The notes beneath the pieces are model-generated. The model saw only the letters and a program-made list of their open reading frames with translations, was not told the origin of the DNA and ran no database searches. Of a stretch of DNA of 64,000 bases, positions 41,427-48,997 are shown piece after piece (within the stretch, counting starts at the first letter, position 1; every line of letters begins with the position of its first letter). The stretch lies in assembly GCF_039542905.1 (NCBI RefSeq), contig NZ_BAABIS010000001.1, forward strand, positions 434,001-498,000. The letters are read 5' to 3'. The stretch is from Kitasatospora terrestris. Lineage in GTDB: Bacteria; Actinomycetota; Actinomycetes; Streptomycetales; Streptomycetaceae. A program made the position numbers and the translations under genes.

Positions 41427-42401
41427 GTGCTGGAGACGTTGGGCCTGACCGCGACGGCGGAAGCCGTCTACCAGGCGATGCTCGACCACCCCGGCCAAGG
41501 CGTCGAAGGGCTGGCGTCCGCCTGCGCCCTGTCGCCGCATCAGATCCACGAGTGCCTCGACGAACTCACCGCACTCCTGCTCGTCCACCCGTCCAGCGAG
41601 CACCCCGGACAGATGCGCGCGGTGAGCCCCGAGATCGGCCTCGCCGACATGCTGGCCCGCCAGGAGGCCGAACTCGCTGCCCGCCAGGCCGCTTTGGCGG
41701 CCTCCCGGGCAGCGGTCACCCGGATGGTCGCCGACCGGGCCGACCGGCACGCCGGGCACGGCGAGCGCCTGCTCGGCATGGACGCCATCCAGCACCGGCT
41801 GGAACAGATGGGCCACGCCGCCCGGTGCGAGGTCCTCGGCGTCCACCCCGGCGCCGGCATGAAACCGGAGGACCTAGCGGCCGGGCGTCCCGCCAACGCC
41901 GCCGCGATCGCGCGGGGCGTCACCATCAAGTCCCTCTACCAAGACGCAGTCCGCAACGACACCCACACCACCGCGTACGCCCATTGGCTCCTCGGCCTCG
42001 GCAGCGAGGTCCGGACCGCGCCCGTCATCCCGCAGCGCCTCGTGGTCGTCGACCGCACCCAGGCGCTGGTGCCCATCGACCCGGCCGACACCCGCAAGGG
42101 CGCCCTGCACGTCACCGAGCCCGGCATCCTCGGCGCCCTGCTCGACCTCTTCGACCAGGCCTGGTCCACCGCCGTCCCGCTCGGCGCAGTCGGCGCCGGC
42201 GATCCCGCCACCGGCCTCACCGGCACCGAACGCGAACTGCTCCGCCTGCTCGGCACCGGCCTCACCGACGACGCCGCCAGCCAGCGTCTCGGCGTCTCCC
42301 CACGGACCGTCAGCCGCCTGATGTCCTCCATCATGGAACGGCTCGACGCGGCCAGCCGCTTCGAGGCCGGCATCAAGGCGGCCCAGCGGGGCTGGCTCTG
42401 A
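41427..42401 (+). CDS. LuxR-type regulator with TrmB-like N-terminal part
   Basis: A 324-aa regulator. The N-terminus LGLTATAEAVYQAMLDHPGQ and GVEGLASACALSPHQIHECLDEL form a winged-helix of the TrmB/HTH type often seen in Streptomyces LuxR-family proteins. A helical, Ala/Glu/Arg-rich linker and a middle domain follow (KSLYQDAVRNDTHTTAYAHW). The C-terminal HTH_LuxR reads LTGTERELLRLLGTGLTDDA, then ASQRLGVSPRTVSRLMSSIM. No receiver domain is seen. GTG 41427 with GGGGG eight bases upstream is preferred over ATG 41412. The genes it faces downstream are remnants, so its original target may be lost. Confidence 0.8.
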   Translation: MLETLGLTATAEAVYQAMLDHPGQGVEGLASACALSPHQIHECLDELTALLLVHPSSEHPGQMRAVSPEIGLADMLARQEAELAARQAALAASRAAVTRMVADRADRHAGHGERLLGMDAIQHRLEQMGHAARCEVLGVHPGAGMKPEDLAAGRPANAAAIARGVTIKSLYQDAVRNDTHTTAYAHWLLGLGSEVRTAPVIPQRLVVVDRTQALVPIDPADTRKGALHVTEPGILGALLDLFDQAWSTAVPLGAVGAGDPATGLTGTERELLRLLGTGLTDDAASQRLGVSPRTVSRLMSSIMERLDAASRFEAGIKAAQRGWL

Positions 42402-42443
42402 TCGAACCCGGAACGGCGCCCCTACGGGTCCGTCCGGGCCGCG

Positions 42444-42623
42444 TCACACCGGGTCGACGGCGGCCGAGGACATGCAGAGCGTCCGCCGGACGGCATCGCG
42501 GAGCCAGCGGTGCGCGCCGTCGGCGGTGTGCCGCGGGTGCCACGCCATGCCGATGGTCAGCGGGGGCAGCGTCAGCGGGATGTCGAGGAGCCGCAGCCCG
42601 AGCGTGTCGGCGTCCCGGGTGTC
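42444..42623 (-). pseudogene. LysR regulator, C-terminal remnant
   Basis: About 60 codons read LGLRLLDIPLTLPPLTIGMAWHPRHTADGAHRWLRD in two adjoining parts (key residues: I-P-L, G-M-A-W-H-P-R, W-L-R), the normal end of a LysR substrate-binding domain. The helix-turn-helix and about 230 N-terminal residues are absent. The lost 5' side faces the truncated 5' side of the NmrA-like gene. Confidence 0.7.
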
Positions 42624-42661
42624 TGCTCCCGGATGCCTCCTCACCCCCACGACGCGTACCT

Positions 42662-43303
42662 CGCCTTCACATCCGACCCGCCGTCACCGCGCTCGCCGCC
42701 CACGGGGCCGGCCACGCCGTCGGCGGGTCCGCGCTCGGCCGCACCACACCGCTCGCCGCCCGGGCCGACCTCGTCACCACCTCGCTCGCCGTGGACGACC
42801 TGATCGCCGGCAGCGGGGTCGCGTACCGGGCTCTCGCCAACCCGTCCTTCTTCGAGAACCTCCTGGAAGAGGTCGACTCCATCCGTGAGAAGGGCCTCTG
42901 GGCCGACACCCTCGACGCCCGCCGGAAGGTACCCCTCGTCACCGTCGCCGGCATCGCCGCCGTCGCCACCGACCTGCTGCTCGACCGCTCCTGGACCGGC
43001 ACCACCGACGTCCCCGCCCCCGGCCCGCAGGACCTCTCCCCCGACGGCCTCGCCCGCATCATGACCGAACAGCTCGACCGATCCGTCCGCTACGCGCGCC
43101 AGCCGCTGGACGAGCTGCACACCGCCCTCGTCGGCTTCGGTCTGAACGAGGAGCTCGTCCGGGGTGTCGTCGAGATGAAGCGGGCCAAGGACGAGGTCCT
43201 CGACTCCGGCGTCGCCCGCACCGCGCGCACCGCGCGCACCGCCTCGCCCACCACCTTCGAGCAGTGGTGCACACAAATCCTCCGGCCTGCGCTCCTCTCC
43301 TGA
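42662..43303 (+). pseudogene. NmrA-like NAD(P)-binding protein, 5'-truncated
   Basis: The frame gives the C-terminal ~210 residues of an NmrA/SDR-like protein: AVTALAAHGAGHAVGGSALG, then TSLAVDDLIAGSGVAYRALA, NPSFFENLLEEVDSI and the later VTVAGIAAVATDLLLD. The N-terminal Rossmann start with its GxTGxxG nucleotide motif and about 90 residues are missing, and no good start codon exists, so cofactor binding should be lost. Near the end is a 9-bp repeat coding ARTARTART. Codons remain clean, so the loss is probably recent. Confidence 0.7.
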
Positions 43304-43314
43304 CCCCGACACCA

Positions 43315-43349
43315 CGATGCCCTCCGGTCGACCCGACCGGAGGGCATCG
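43315..43349. terminator. Strong hairpin with 16-bp stem
   Basis: CGATGCCCTCCGGTCG pairs perfectly with CGACCGGAGGGCATCG around an ACC loop, 12 bp after the NmrA-like remnant. One of the best hairpins of the window. Confidence 0.85.
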
Positions 43350-43603
43350 CCGCTGTTCCAGCGCATGACGGACCGTCACGCAACAGGATATTCCGTCCAC
43401 GACGCGCGCCTGAGGATCTGTCGTGATGGCGCCAGGCGACTTGGCGCCACCGGGAAGGCCTTCCGACGCAGGCCGCAGGCGGCGAAGCTAGTGATCGCCG
43501 GAAGGGAACAGCCCCGAACGGCAGCCGGAAGACGCGTCAACCGCGGGACGCGACAACGGCGAGGACCACGCCGCCCGTCCCACCCCACCGAAGGAATGCC
43601 GCC
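43350..43603. other. Upstream region of the small secreted peptide gene
   Basis: No gene is supported in these 254 bp. They hold a pair of identical 8-bp palindromes (43427-43449) and lead into the AAGGAA ribosome binding site of the peptide gene. Base composition is somewhat less G+C-rich than the coding regions. Confidence 0.45.
43427..43449. promoter_or_regulatory. Two TGGCGCCA palindromes, 15 bp apart
   Basis: TGGCGCCA stands at 43427-43434 and 43442-43449, separated by GGCGACT. Each is self-palindromic and the two can also pair with each other as a hairpin. It may be a binding site or an RNA structure upstream of the secreted peptide gene. Confidence 0.4.
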
Positions 43604-43771
43604 ATGATCCGCACCCGCATCGCCCAGGCCACCGCGGTCGCCGCTCTCGCCCTGGGCTCCGCCCTCCTGCCCGCCGCCGTCGCGGCCGCCGACCCGGCGC
43701 CCGTCGCCGCGACCGCGGAGTCCCCCGCTCCGGCCGCCACCGTCTCGTCCGACAACCTCACCTGGGGCTGA
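43604..43771 (+). CDS. Small secreted peptide precursor, 55 aa
   Basis: A short gene with a good AAGGAA site before ATG 43604. The product has a clear Sec signal (IRTRIAQATAVAALALGSAL and LPAAVAAADP with an A-x-A cleavage site near residue 28). The mature part would be about 27 residues, Ala/Pro-rich and ending in SSDNLTWG. The next gene starts 7 bp after its stop, so the two are probably co-translated. No family recognised. A signalling peptide, a precursor peptide or a small wall-associated protein are all possible. Confidence 0.65.
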   Translation: MIRTRIAQATAVAALALGSALLPAAVAAADPAPVAATAESPAPAATVSSDNLTWG

Positions 43772-43778
43772 CCCCGGC

Positions 43779-44099
43779 ATGGACATCGTCTACGCCAGCC
43801 TGATGCGCCGCGGAACGTCCGCGCCGCGCGGGACCGGCGAGGCGGCCGAGATCATCGACGCCCTCTGGGCGCACGCGACCCCCGACGACGGCCTCGAACA
43901 CGCCGGCGCCACCATCGAGCCCGACCGGGTCGACCTCCTGCTCTACCTGCTCAGCCGCACCCCGCCCGACCCCACCGCGCCCAGCGCCCTGCAGCGAGCC
44001 TCAGCCCTGCTGATCCGCTGCCACCAGGCCTCGCCGCGCCTCCACCAGCGCTACCTGCCACCCGCCCCACCAGCGGCGTCCACCCGCACCGTGCGCTGA
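43779..44099 (+). CDS. Uncharacterised 106-aa protein coupled to the secreted peptide
   Basis: A soluble, helical protein without signal peptide: MRRGTSAPRGTGEAAEIIDA, then ALWAHATPDDGLEHAGATIE and DRVDLLLYLLSRTPPDPTAP, with a Pro-rich basic end. ATG 43779 lies 7 bp after the peptide stop, inside the same likely transcript. The tight spacing suggests a functional pair (for example, a cytoplasmic partner of the peptide), but I do not recognise the family. A secreted NlpC/P60-like gene follows 95 bp later on the same strand. Confidence 0.6.
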   Translation: MDIVYASLMRRGTSAPRGTGEAAEIIDALWAHATPDDGLEHAGATIEPDRVDLLLYLLSRTPPDPTAPSALQRASALLIRCHQASPRLHQRYLPPAPPAASTRTVR

Positions 44100-44193
44100 A
44101 CCCCCGCCGCCCTCCAGGGCGTTGCACCCTCCCGCACGTCACCCGCCTCGCCCCGCCGAGGCCTCCGCACGCCTACACCCAAGGAGCTCCGCC

Positions 44194-45306
44194 ATGCCTT
44201 CTTCCAGGATCGCCAAGCTGACCCGCACCGCCCTCGCCACCGCCATCGCCGCCTCCGGCATCATCGCCGGGACGGCCTTCACCACCGGCAGCGCGCACGC
44301 CGCCTCGTCGGTGGGCGGCACGATCAGCCGTGACGAAGTGCTCACCCGGGCCAATGACTGGTACAACCGCCAGGTCCCGTACGACCAGCAGGCCTGGACC
44401 ACCGACCTCGGCGGGAAGAACTACCGCCAGGACTGCTCCGGCTTCGTCTCGATGGCCTGGCACCTGAACAACAGCGAAACCACTGACACCTTGGATGTAC
44501 GGTCTCTGACCACCCGGATCGCGCTGACCGACCTCCAGCCCGGAGATGCCCTCGACAACGACCCCCACGACGGCAACAGCCCGTACGGGTCGCACATCGT
44601 CCTCTTCGACCACTGGATCGACAAGTCCAGCGGACAGTTCGCCTTCATCTCCGAGGCCAACTCGAACGACGACATGACCAAGGGGACCGGCACCATCGGC
44701 GGCTACGGGAACGCCGGGTACTTCGGGCTGCGCTACAACAACATCATCGACGCTGCCTGGCTGGCCGGTGACTACCCGGTGGCGGGCAACTGGGACGGCG
44801 GCCCGGCGGACAACGTGGGCATCTGGCGCCCCTCCACCGGCCAGTTCCACCTGCGCAACGACGACGGCGGCATCACCAAGGTCGACTGGGGCCAGGCCGG
44901 CGACATCCCCGTCTCCGGGAACTGGGACGGCGGCCCCGCCAACGTCGGCATCTGGCGCCCCTCCACCGGCGAGTTCCACCTCCGCATGGACGACGGCTCC
45001 CTCACCAAGATCTCCTGGGGCCAGGCCGGCGACATCCCCGTCTCCGGGAACTGGGACGGCGGCCCCGCCGAGAACATCGGCATCTGGCGCCCCTCCACCG
45101 GCGAGTTCCACCTCCGCAACGACGACGGAAGCCTCACCAAGATCTCCTGGGGCCAGAACGGCGACATCCCCGTCTCCGCCAACTGGGACGGCGGCAACGG
45201 CACGAACAACGGCAACATCGGCATCTGGCGCCCCTCCACCGCCCAGTTCCAGCTCCGCAACGACGACGGCAGCAACACCCGCCTCGACTGGGGCCAGCCC
45301 CGCTGA
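44194..45306 (+). CDS. Secreted NlpC/P60-like amidase with four FG-GAP/VCBS-like repeats
   Basis: A 370-aa exported protein. Signal peptide ~1-37 (IAASGIIAGTAFTTGSAHA). The catalytic region is NlpC/P60-like: QDCSGFVSMAWHL with nucleophile Cys81 and GSHIVLFDHW with His134. From residue ~190 four repeats of about 43 residues follow, each with NWDGG, G-I-W-R-P-S-T, F-H-L-R-N-D-D-G and WGQ, ending at the C-terminus. The repeats look like short beta-propeller blades. ATG 44194 follows AAGGAG. It should act on peptidoglycan peptides or a related amide outside the cell. The short repeat number suggests an incomplete propeller or oligomerisation. Confidence 0.85.
   Translation: MPSSRIAKLTRTALATAIAASGIIAGTAFTTGSAHAASSVGGTISRDEVLTRANDWYNRQVPYDQQAWTTDLGGKNYRQDCSGFVSMAWHLNNSETTDTLDVRSLTTRIALTDLQPGDALDNDPHDGNSPYGSHIVLFDHWIDKSSGQFAFISEANSNDDMTKGTGTIGGYGNAGYFGLRYNNIIDAAWLAGDYPVAGNWDGGPADNVGIWRPSTGQFHLRNDDGGITKVDWGQAGDIPVSGNWDGGPANVGIWRPSTGEFHLRMDDGSLTKISWGQAGDIPVSGNWDGGPAENIGIWRPSTGEFHLRNDDGSLTKISWGQNGDIPVSANWDGGNGTNNGNIGIWRPSTAQFQLRNDDGSNTRLDWGQPR
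44760..45303 (+). repeat. Four tandem coding repeats of ~129-132 bp
   Basis: The repeats code for the NWDGG...WGQ units of the NlpC/P60-like protein. The middle copies are almost identical at DNA level: a stretch of about 50 bp at 44891-44940 recurs unchanged at 45020-45069. The first and last copies have diverged more. Confidence 0.85.
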
Positions 45307-45324
45307 CGACCGGCAGACCCGACT

Positions 45325-45371
45325 CCCGAACGGCGCCGCAAGGAACCCGGTTCCCTGCGGCGCCGTTCGGG
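45325..45371. terminator. Strong hairpin with 16-bp stem
   Basis: CCCGAACGGCGCCGCA pairs perfectly with TGCGGCGCCGTTCGGG; the 15-nt loop contains a further GGAACC/GGTTCC match. It lies 18 bp after the stop of the NlpC/P60-like gene. Confidence 0.85.
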
Positions 45372-45472
45372 GCCTACCCACGACCGACCCGGCCGGATAC
45401 CCGGTTGCGGGCACCGGGAGCGGCAGTTCAGGCTGGCGGCTCTGCGGAACGGAGAACGAGGAGGGGATCGCG

Positions 45473-46237
45473 GTGCTGGTCATGCCCGGACGGCGGACGT
45501 CGACGATGGAGCTGCTGGCCGTCGAGGCGGCGGCCCGCGGGATGGAGGTCCGCGCGGCGGAGGACGTCGGGGCGGCCGGGGGTCCGGCGTACTGGTACGG
45601 CGGGCCGGTGGCGGGTGCGCGGCTGGCGGACCGGCTCGGCTTCGCGCTGCTGGAGCCGACGGACGGCTGGCTGGCCGAGCTGCCGCGGGAGTTCACGGGT
45701 CGTGACATCGTGGAGGCCACGGCCGCGGACGTGTGGGCGCTCGACCGGCCGACCTTCGTCAAGCCGCCCCGCGACAAGTCCTTCCCGCCCGCGGTCTACG
45801 CCGACGGCTCCCGGTTCCCCTCGGACCTGCATCCGGCGACGCCGGTCCTGCTCTCCGAGGTGGTGACCTTCGCCGCCGAGTACCGGCTGTTCCTGCTGGA
45901 CGGACGGATCGCCACGGCCGCCCGGTACGCGGTGTTCGGCCGGCTCGACCCGCGACCGCTCGACCCGCGCTCGGCGGACGCCGCGGAGATCACCGCGTTC
46001 GTCGACCGGCTGCTCGCCGCCGCCGGGGACTCCCTGCCGAGCGCCGTCGTCCTGGACGTCGGCCAACTGCTCGACCCGTACCGCCCGGGCCACCGCTGGG
46101 CGGTGGTGGAGGCCAACATGGCGTGGTTCTCGCACGCGTACGCCGCCGATCCGGCGCGGGTGCTGGACGTGGTGCTGCGCGCGGCGGGTCCGCGCGCACG
46201 CCTGCGGCCGGACGATCTGCTGTTCGTCCGGCCGTGA
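45473..46237 (+). CDS. ATP-grasp domain protein
   Basis: A 254-aa cytoplasmic protein resembling the small actinobacterial ATP-grasp (DUF4343-type) family. Visible elements: N-terminal strand VLVMPGRRTSTMELLAVEAA, the lysine region FVKPPRDKSFPPAVY, the hinge/adenine region LLSEVVTFAAEYRLFLLDGR and the metal-binding end HRWAVVEANMAWFSHAYA, where E-x-N supplies Mg ligands. Such enzymes form amide or ester bonds through acyl-phosphates. GTG 45473 follows GGAGGGG. It is convergent with the serine hydrolase gene, the stops being 10 bp apart. Substrate unknown. Confidence 0.75.
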   Translation: MLVMPGRRTSTMELLAVEAAARGMEVRAAEDVGAAGGPAYWYGGPVAGARLADRLGFALLEPTDGWLAELPREFTGRDIVEATAADVWALDRPTFVKPPRDKSFPPAVYADGSRFPSDLHPATPVLLSEVVTFAAEYRLFLLDGRIATAARYAVFGRLDPRPLDPRSADAAEITAFVDRLLAAAGDSLPSAVVLDVGQLLDPYRPGHRWAVVEANMAWFSHAYAADPARVLDVVLRAAGPRARLRPDDLLFVRP

Positions 46238-46247
46238 GCGGCTGACC

Positions 46248-47459
46248 TCACCCCTCCGGGGCGGTGGCCCTGCCGTCGTAGACGTTGTCCGGGGTGATGA
46301 TCTCCGTGATCGCCCGGGCGATCAGGGTGGAGGGCTCCTGGCCGCCGCTGCTGGAGTCGGTGTTCATCATCAGGACCAGGGTGGCCTTCTGCGCGGGCAG
46401 GTGGACGGTGACCGTCTCGTACCCGGGGATGGAGCCGTTGTGGCCGATCCAGCCGCCGGTCTCCAGGATGCCGAGGCCGTAGCTGGTGCCGGGGACGCCG
46501 GTGGGCAGGAACTTCAGCCGCTGGGCCTGGGTCCCGGGGCTGAGCAGCCGGCCGGTGGCGACGACCTCGGCCCAGTGCCGCAGGTCCTGCAGGTCGGAGA
46601 TCATCGAGCCGGCGGCCCAGGCCCAGCTGGGGTTCCAGTCGGTGGCGTCCTCGGTGGCGCCGCTGAGCGTCTGGTCGGTGTAGCCGCGCGGGTGCGGGTC
46701 GGGGAACTCGTTGCCGACCGGGAAGAGCGTGTGCCGCAGGTGGGCCGGGCGCAGCACCCGGTCGTGGATGAACTCGGCGAGCGGCCGGCCGCTGACCTTC
46801 TCGACCACCAGGCCGAGCAGGATCAGGTTGGAGTTGGAGTACTGGAACTGCGCGCCCGGGTCGAAGGTGTTGTCGTGCTTGTAGCCGTACGCGAGCACCT
46901 CCTGCGGGGTGAAGGTGCGCTGCGGGTCGCTCAGCAGGTCGTGCTGGAAGTCGGCGTCGAAGCTGTACGGGTAGAGACCGCTGCGCATCTCGGCGAGCTG
47001 GCGCAGGGTGATGCAATCGCCGCCCGGGACGCCGTCGATGTACTCGGCGATCGGGTCGTCGAGGCCGATGAGGTGGTCGTCGACGAGTTCGAGGAGCGCG
47101 GTGACGGTGAAGGTCTTGGTCTCGCTGCCGATGCGGACGTAGCCGTCGGTGGCCATCGGGGCGCCGGTGGTCTTGTCGGCGACGCCGGTTGCGCGGACGT
47201 AGCAGCCCTTGCCGGGCATCCAGATGCCGACGACCAGGCCGGGGACGCCCGCCCGGGTGCGGACCTGCTCGATGGTGCCGTCCAGCGCGGCGTCGAACTC
47301 GGGGCCGAGCCCGCCGGGCCCGCCGGGCCGGCAGTCGGCCTGGACGGGCCGCAGGGCACCGGCGGCGTGGACCGTCGCGGCGGGGCCGACGGCGGCCGGG
47401 GCCAGGACGGAGGCGACCAGCATCGCCGTGGCGAACAGCCTGCGGTGGGTACGGCGCAC
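46248..47459 (-). CDS. Secreted serine hydrolase (class C beta-lactamase/DD-carboxypeptidase fold)
   Basis: A 403-aa exported member of the same fold as 6631-7860, but clearly a different branch. Signal peptide: RRTHRRLFATAMLVASVLAP and on to VHAAG. Motifs: S-E-T-K in RIGSETKTFTVTALLELVDD, Y-S-N in FQYSNSNLILLG and a third motif HNG in GWIGHNGSIPGYE. The region EMRSGLYPYS replaces the more common HTSGL. Start is uncertain: GTG 47459 has GGAA-type sequence upstream, GTG 47486 would add nine basic residues. Likely DD-peptidase or esterase activity outside the cell. Confidence 0.87.
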   Translation of the reverse strand: MRRTHRRLFATAMLVASVLAPAAVGPAATVHAAGALRPVQADCRPGGPGGLGPEFDAALDGTIEQVRTRAGVPGLVVGIWMPGKGCYVRATGVADKTTGAPMATDGYVRIGSETKTFTVTALLELVDDHLIGLDDPIAEYIDGVPGGDCITLRQLAEMRSGLYPYSFDADFQHDLLSDPQRTFTPQEVLAYGYKHDNTFDPGAQFQYSNSNLILLGLVVEKVSGRPLAEFIHDRVLRPAHLRHTLFPVGNEFPDPHPRGYTDQTLSGATEDATDWNPSWAWAAGSMISDLQDLRHWAEVVATGRLLSPGTQAQRLKFLPTGVPGTSYGLGILETGGWIGHNGSIPGYETVTVHLPAQKATLVLMMNTDSSSGGQEPSTLIARAITEIITPDNVYDGRATAPEG

Positions 47460-47522
47460 GTCGGGTTTCCGTCTCTTCCGGATCACGGGTTCGGACGGTC
47501 AGCATCGCCACCGGACGCCGTG

Positions 47523-48995
47523 TCAGAGCCCGTGCCGCGCCTCGCTTCCTGGCGAGTCCACTCGTTCGGCGATCGGTCCGCCGGGGACGGCGGTCGGTCC
47601 GCCGGGGAGGGCCGTGTGCCGCCGGGTGGCGGCGACCAGGGCGACGGCGACGAGCGCGCACAGGGCGCCGACCAGCCAGACCGCCCGGTAGCCGGCTTCG
47701 CCGGGCTGTCCGGTGGCGGGCCGGACGAAGGAGCCGAGGAGCGCGGCGAAGGCACCGCCGGCGACGGCGCCGCCGAGGGTCTTGACGTTGTTGTAGAGCG
47801 CGGCGGCGACGCCGGTGCGGGTCGGGTCGGAGGCCTCGACGATCACGGTGGGCATGGCGCCCAGCGAGAGGCCCACGCCGAGGCCGAGCAGGACGGATCC
47901 GGCGGCGAACTGCCAGACGGCGTCGTGCACCAGGGCGAACTGGAGGAAGCCGGCGGCCACCACGGCGAACGCGGCGAGCAGGGTGGTCCGGTAGCCGATC
48001 CGGGCGGCGACCGCGGCGGTGGCGAAGGAGCCGAGGACGGCGGCCAGGTGGCCGGGCAGCGAGACCAGGGCGATGGCGAGCGCGGACAGCGCGAAGCCGT
48101 AGCCGGTGGCGGCCGGGTCGGCGGCCAGGAAGGTGGCGTTGGGGGCCTGGCTGCCGAAGTAGAAGACGCCGAACGGCAGGGCGGCCAGGTAGACCGGCGC
48201 GACGTCCCGGCCGGCCATCGCCCGCAGGTCCACCAGCGGTTCGGCGGTGCGCAGTTCGACCACCGTCCAGCCCGCCAGCAGCAGCCCGCCGGCCAGCAGT
48301 GGGCCGATCACCGCGGCGCTCCCCCAGGCGCCGTCCTTCGCTCCGCCGACGCCGGCGAGCAGCGCGGTGACGGCCGCGCCGAGCAGGGCGACGCCCGGCC
48401 AGTCGACCCGTCCGCCCGCCCGCCGCGAGGACTCGGGGACGGCCAGGAACGCCACGGCGACGCACGCGGCGGCGAGCAGCGCGGGGACCAGCAGGGTGAG
48501 CCGCAGCGAGCCGGTGGCGGAGTGGATCAGCCCGGTGGAGACGCCGCCGAGCAGCGTGCCGAGCGCGAGCGAGCCGACCAGCAGCGCGATCGCGCGGCGG
48601 GCGCCGGCGACCGGCAGCCGGTCGCGGACCAGGGCCATCTCCAGCGGCAGCAGGGCGGCGACCGGTCCTTGCAGCAGCCGTCCGGCGAGCAGCACGGGCA
48701 GGCTGTCGGCGAGGGCGACCACCAGGCTGCCGACGGCGATCAGGGCGAGAGCGGCGCGCAGCATGCGCCGGTGCCCGTAGAGGTCGCCGAGCCGGCCGAG
48801 CAGCGGGACGCAGACGGCGGCGGCGAGGAGCTGGACGGAGACGATCCAGCTGGCATCGGCCGCGTCGATGCCGAGGTGGGCGGTGAGTTCGGGCAGCAGC
48901 GGGGTGATGCCGATCTGCAGGACGCCGCTGGTGAGTTCGAAGAGGACCAGGGCGCCGACGGCGGCTCCCGCGGGGGCCTCGGGGGTGCGGGTCAC
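47523..48995 (-). CDS. MFS exporter, DHA2-like
   Basis: A 490-aa inner-membrane transporter with ~14 helices. Motif A is visible as LLGRLGDLYGHRRMLRAALA, and the D-x-x-W-I-V-S-V-Q-L region (ADASWIVSVQLLAAAVCVPL) marks the DHA2 drug-exporter group. The start follows AGGAG: the GTG at 48995 is five bases after it; another GTG at 49001 overlaps the amidohydrolase stop. It is co-transcribed with the upstream amidohydrolase, and a divergent Lrp-type regulator lies before that. The operon may export an amino acid derivative or the product of the hydrolase. Confidence 0.88.
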   Translation of the reverse strand: MTRTPEAPAGAAVGALVLFELTSGVLQIGITPLLPELTAHLGIDAADASWIVSVQLLAAAVCVPLLGRLGDLYGHRRMLRAALALIAVGSLVVALADSLPVLLAGRLLQGPVAALLPLEMALVRDRLPVAGARRAIALLVGSLALGTLLGGVSTGLIHSATGSLRLTLLVPALLAAACVAVAFLAVPESSRRAGGRVDWPGVALLGAAVTALLAGVGGAKDGAWGSAAVIGPLLAGGLLLAGWTVVELRTAEPLVDLRAMAGRDVAPVYLAALPFGVFYFGSQAPNATFLAADPAATGYGFALSALAIALVSLPGHLAAVLGSFATAAVAARIGYRTTLLAAFAVVAAGFLQFALVHDAVWQFAAGSVLLGLGVGLSLGAMPTVIVEASDPTRTGVAAALYNNVKTLGGAVAGGAFAALLGSFVRPATGQPGEAGYRAVWLVGALCALVAVALVAATRRHTALPGGPTAVPGGPIAERVDSPGSEARHGL

Positions 48996-48997
48996 GG

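Noticed and set aside
43315..43349. Long perfect palindrome as a phage or plasmid attachment site
   Set aside because: No integrase, tRNA or flanking direct repeats; position and loop fit a terminator.
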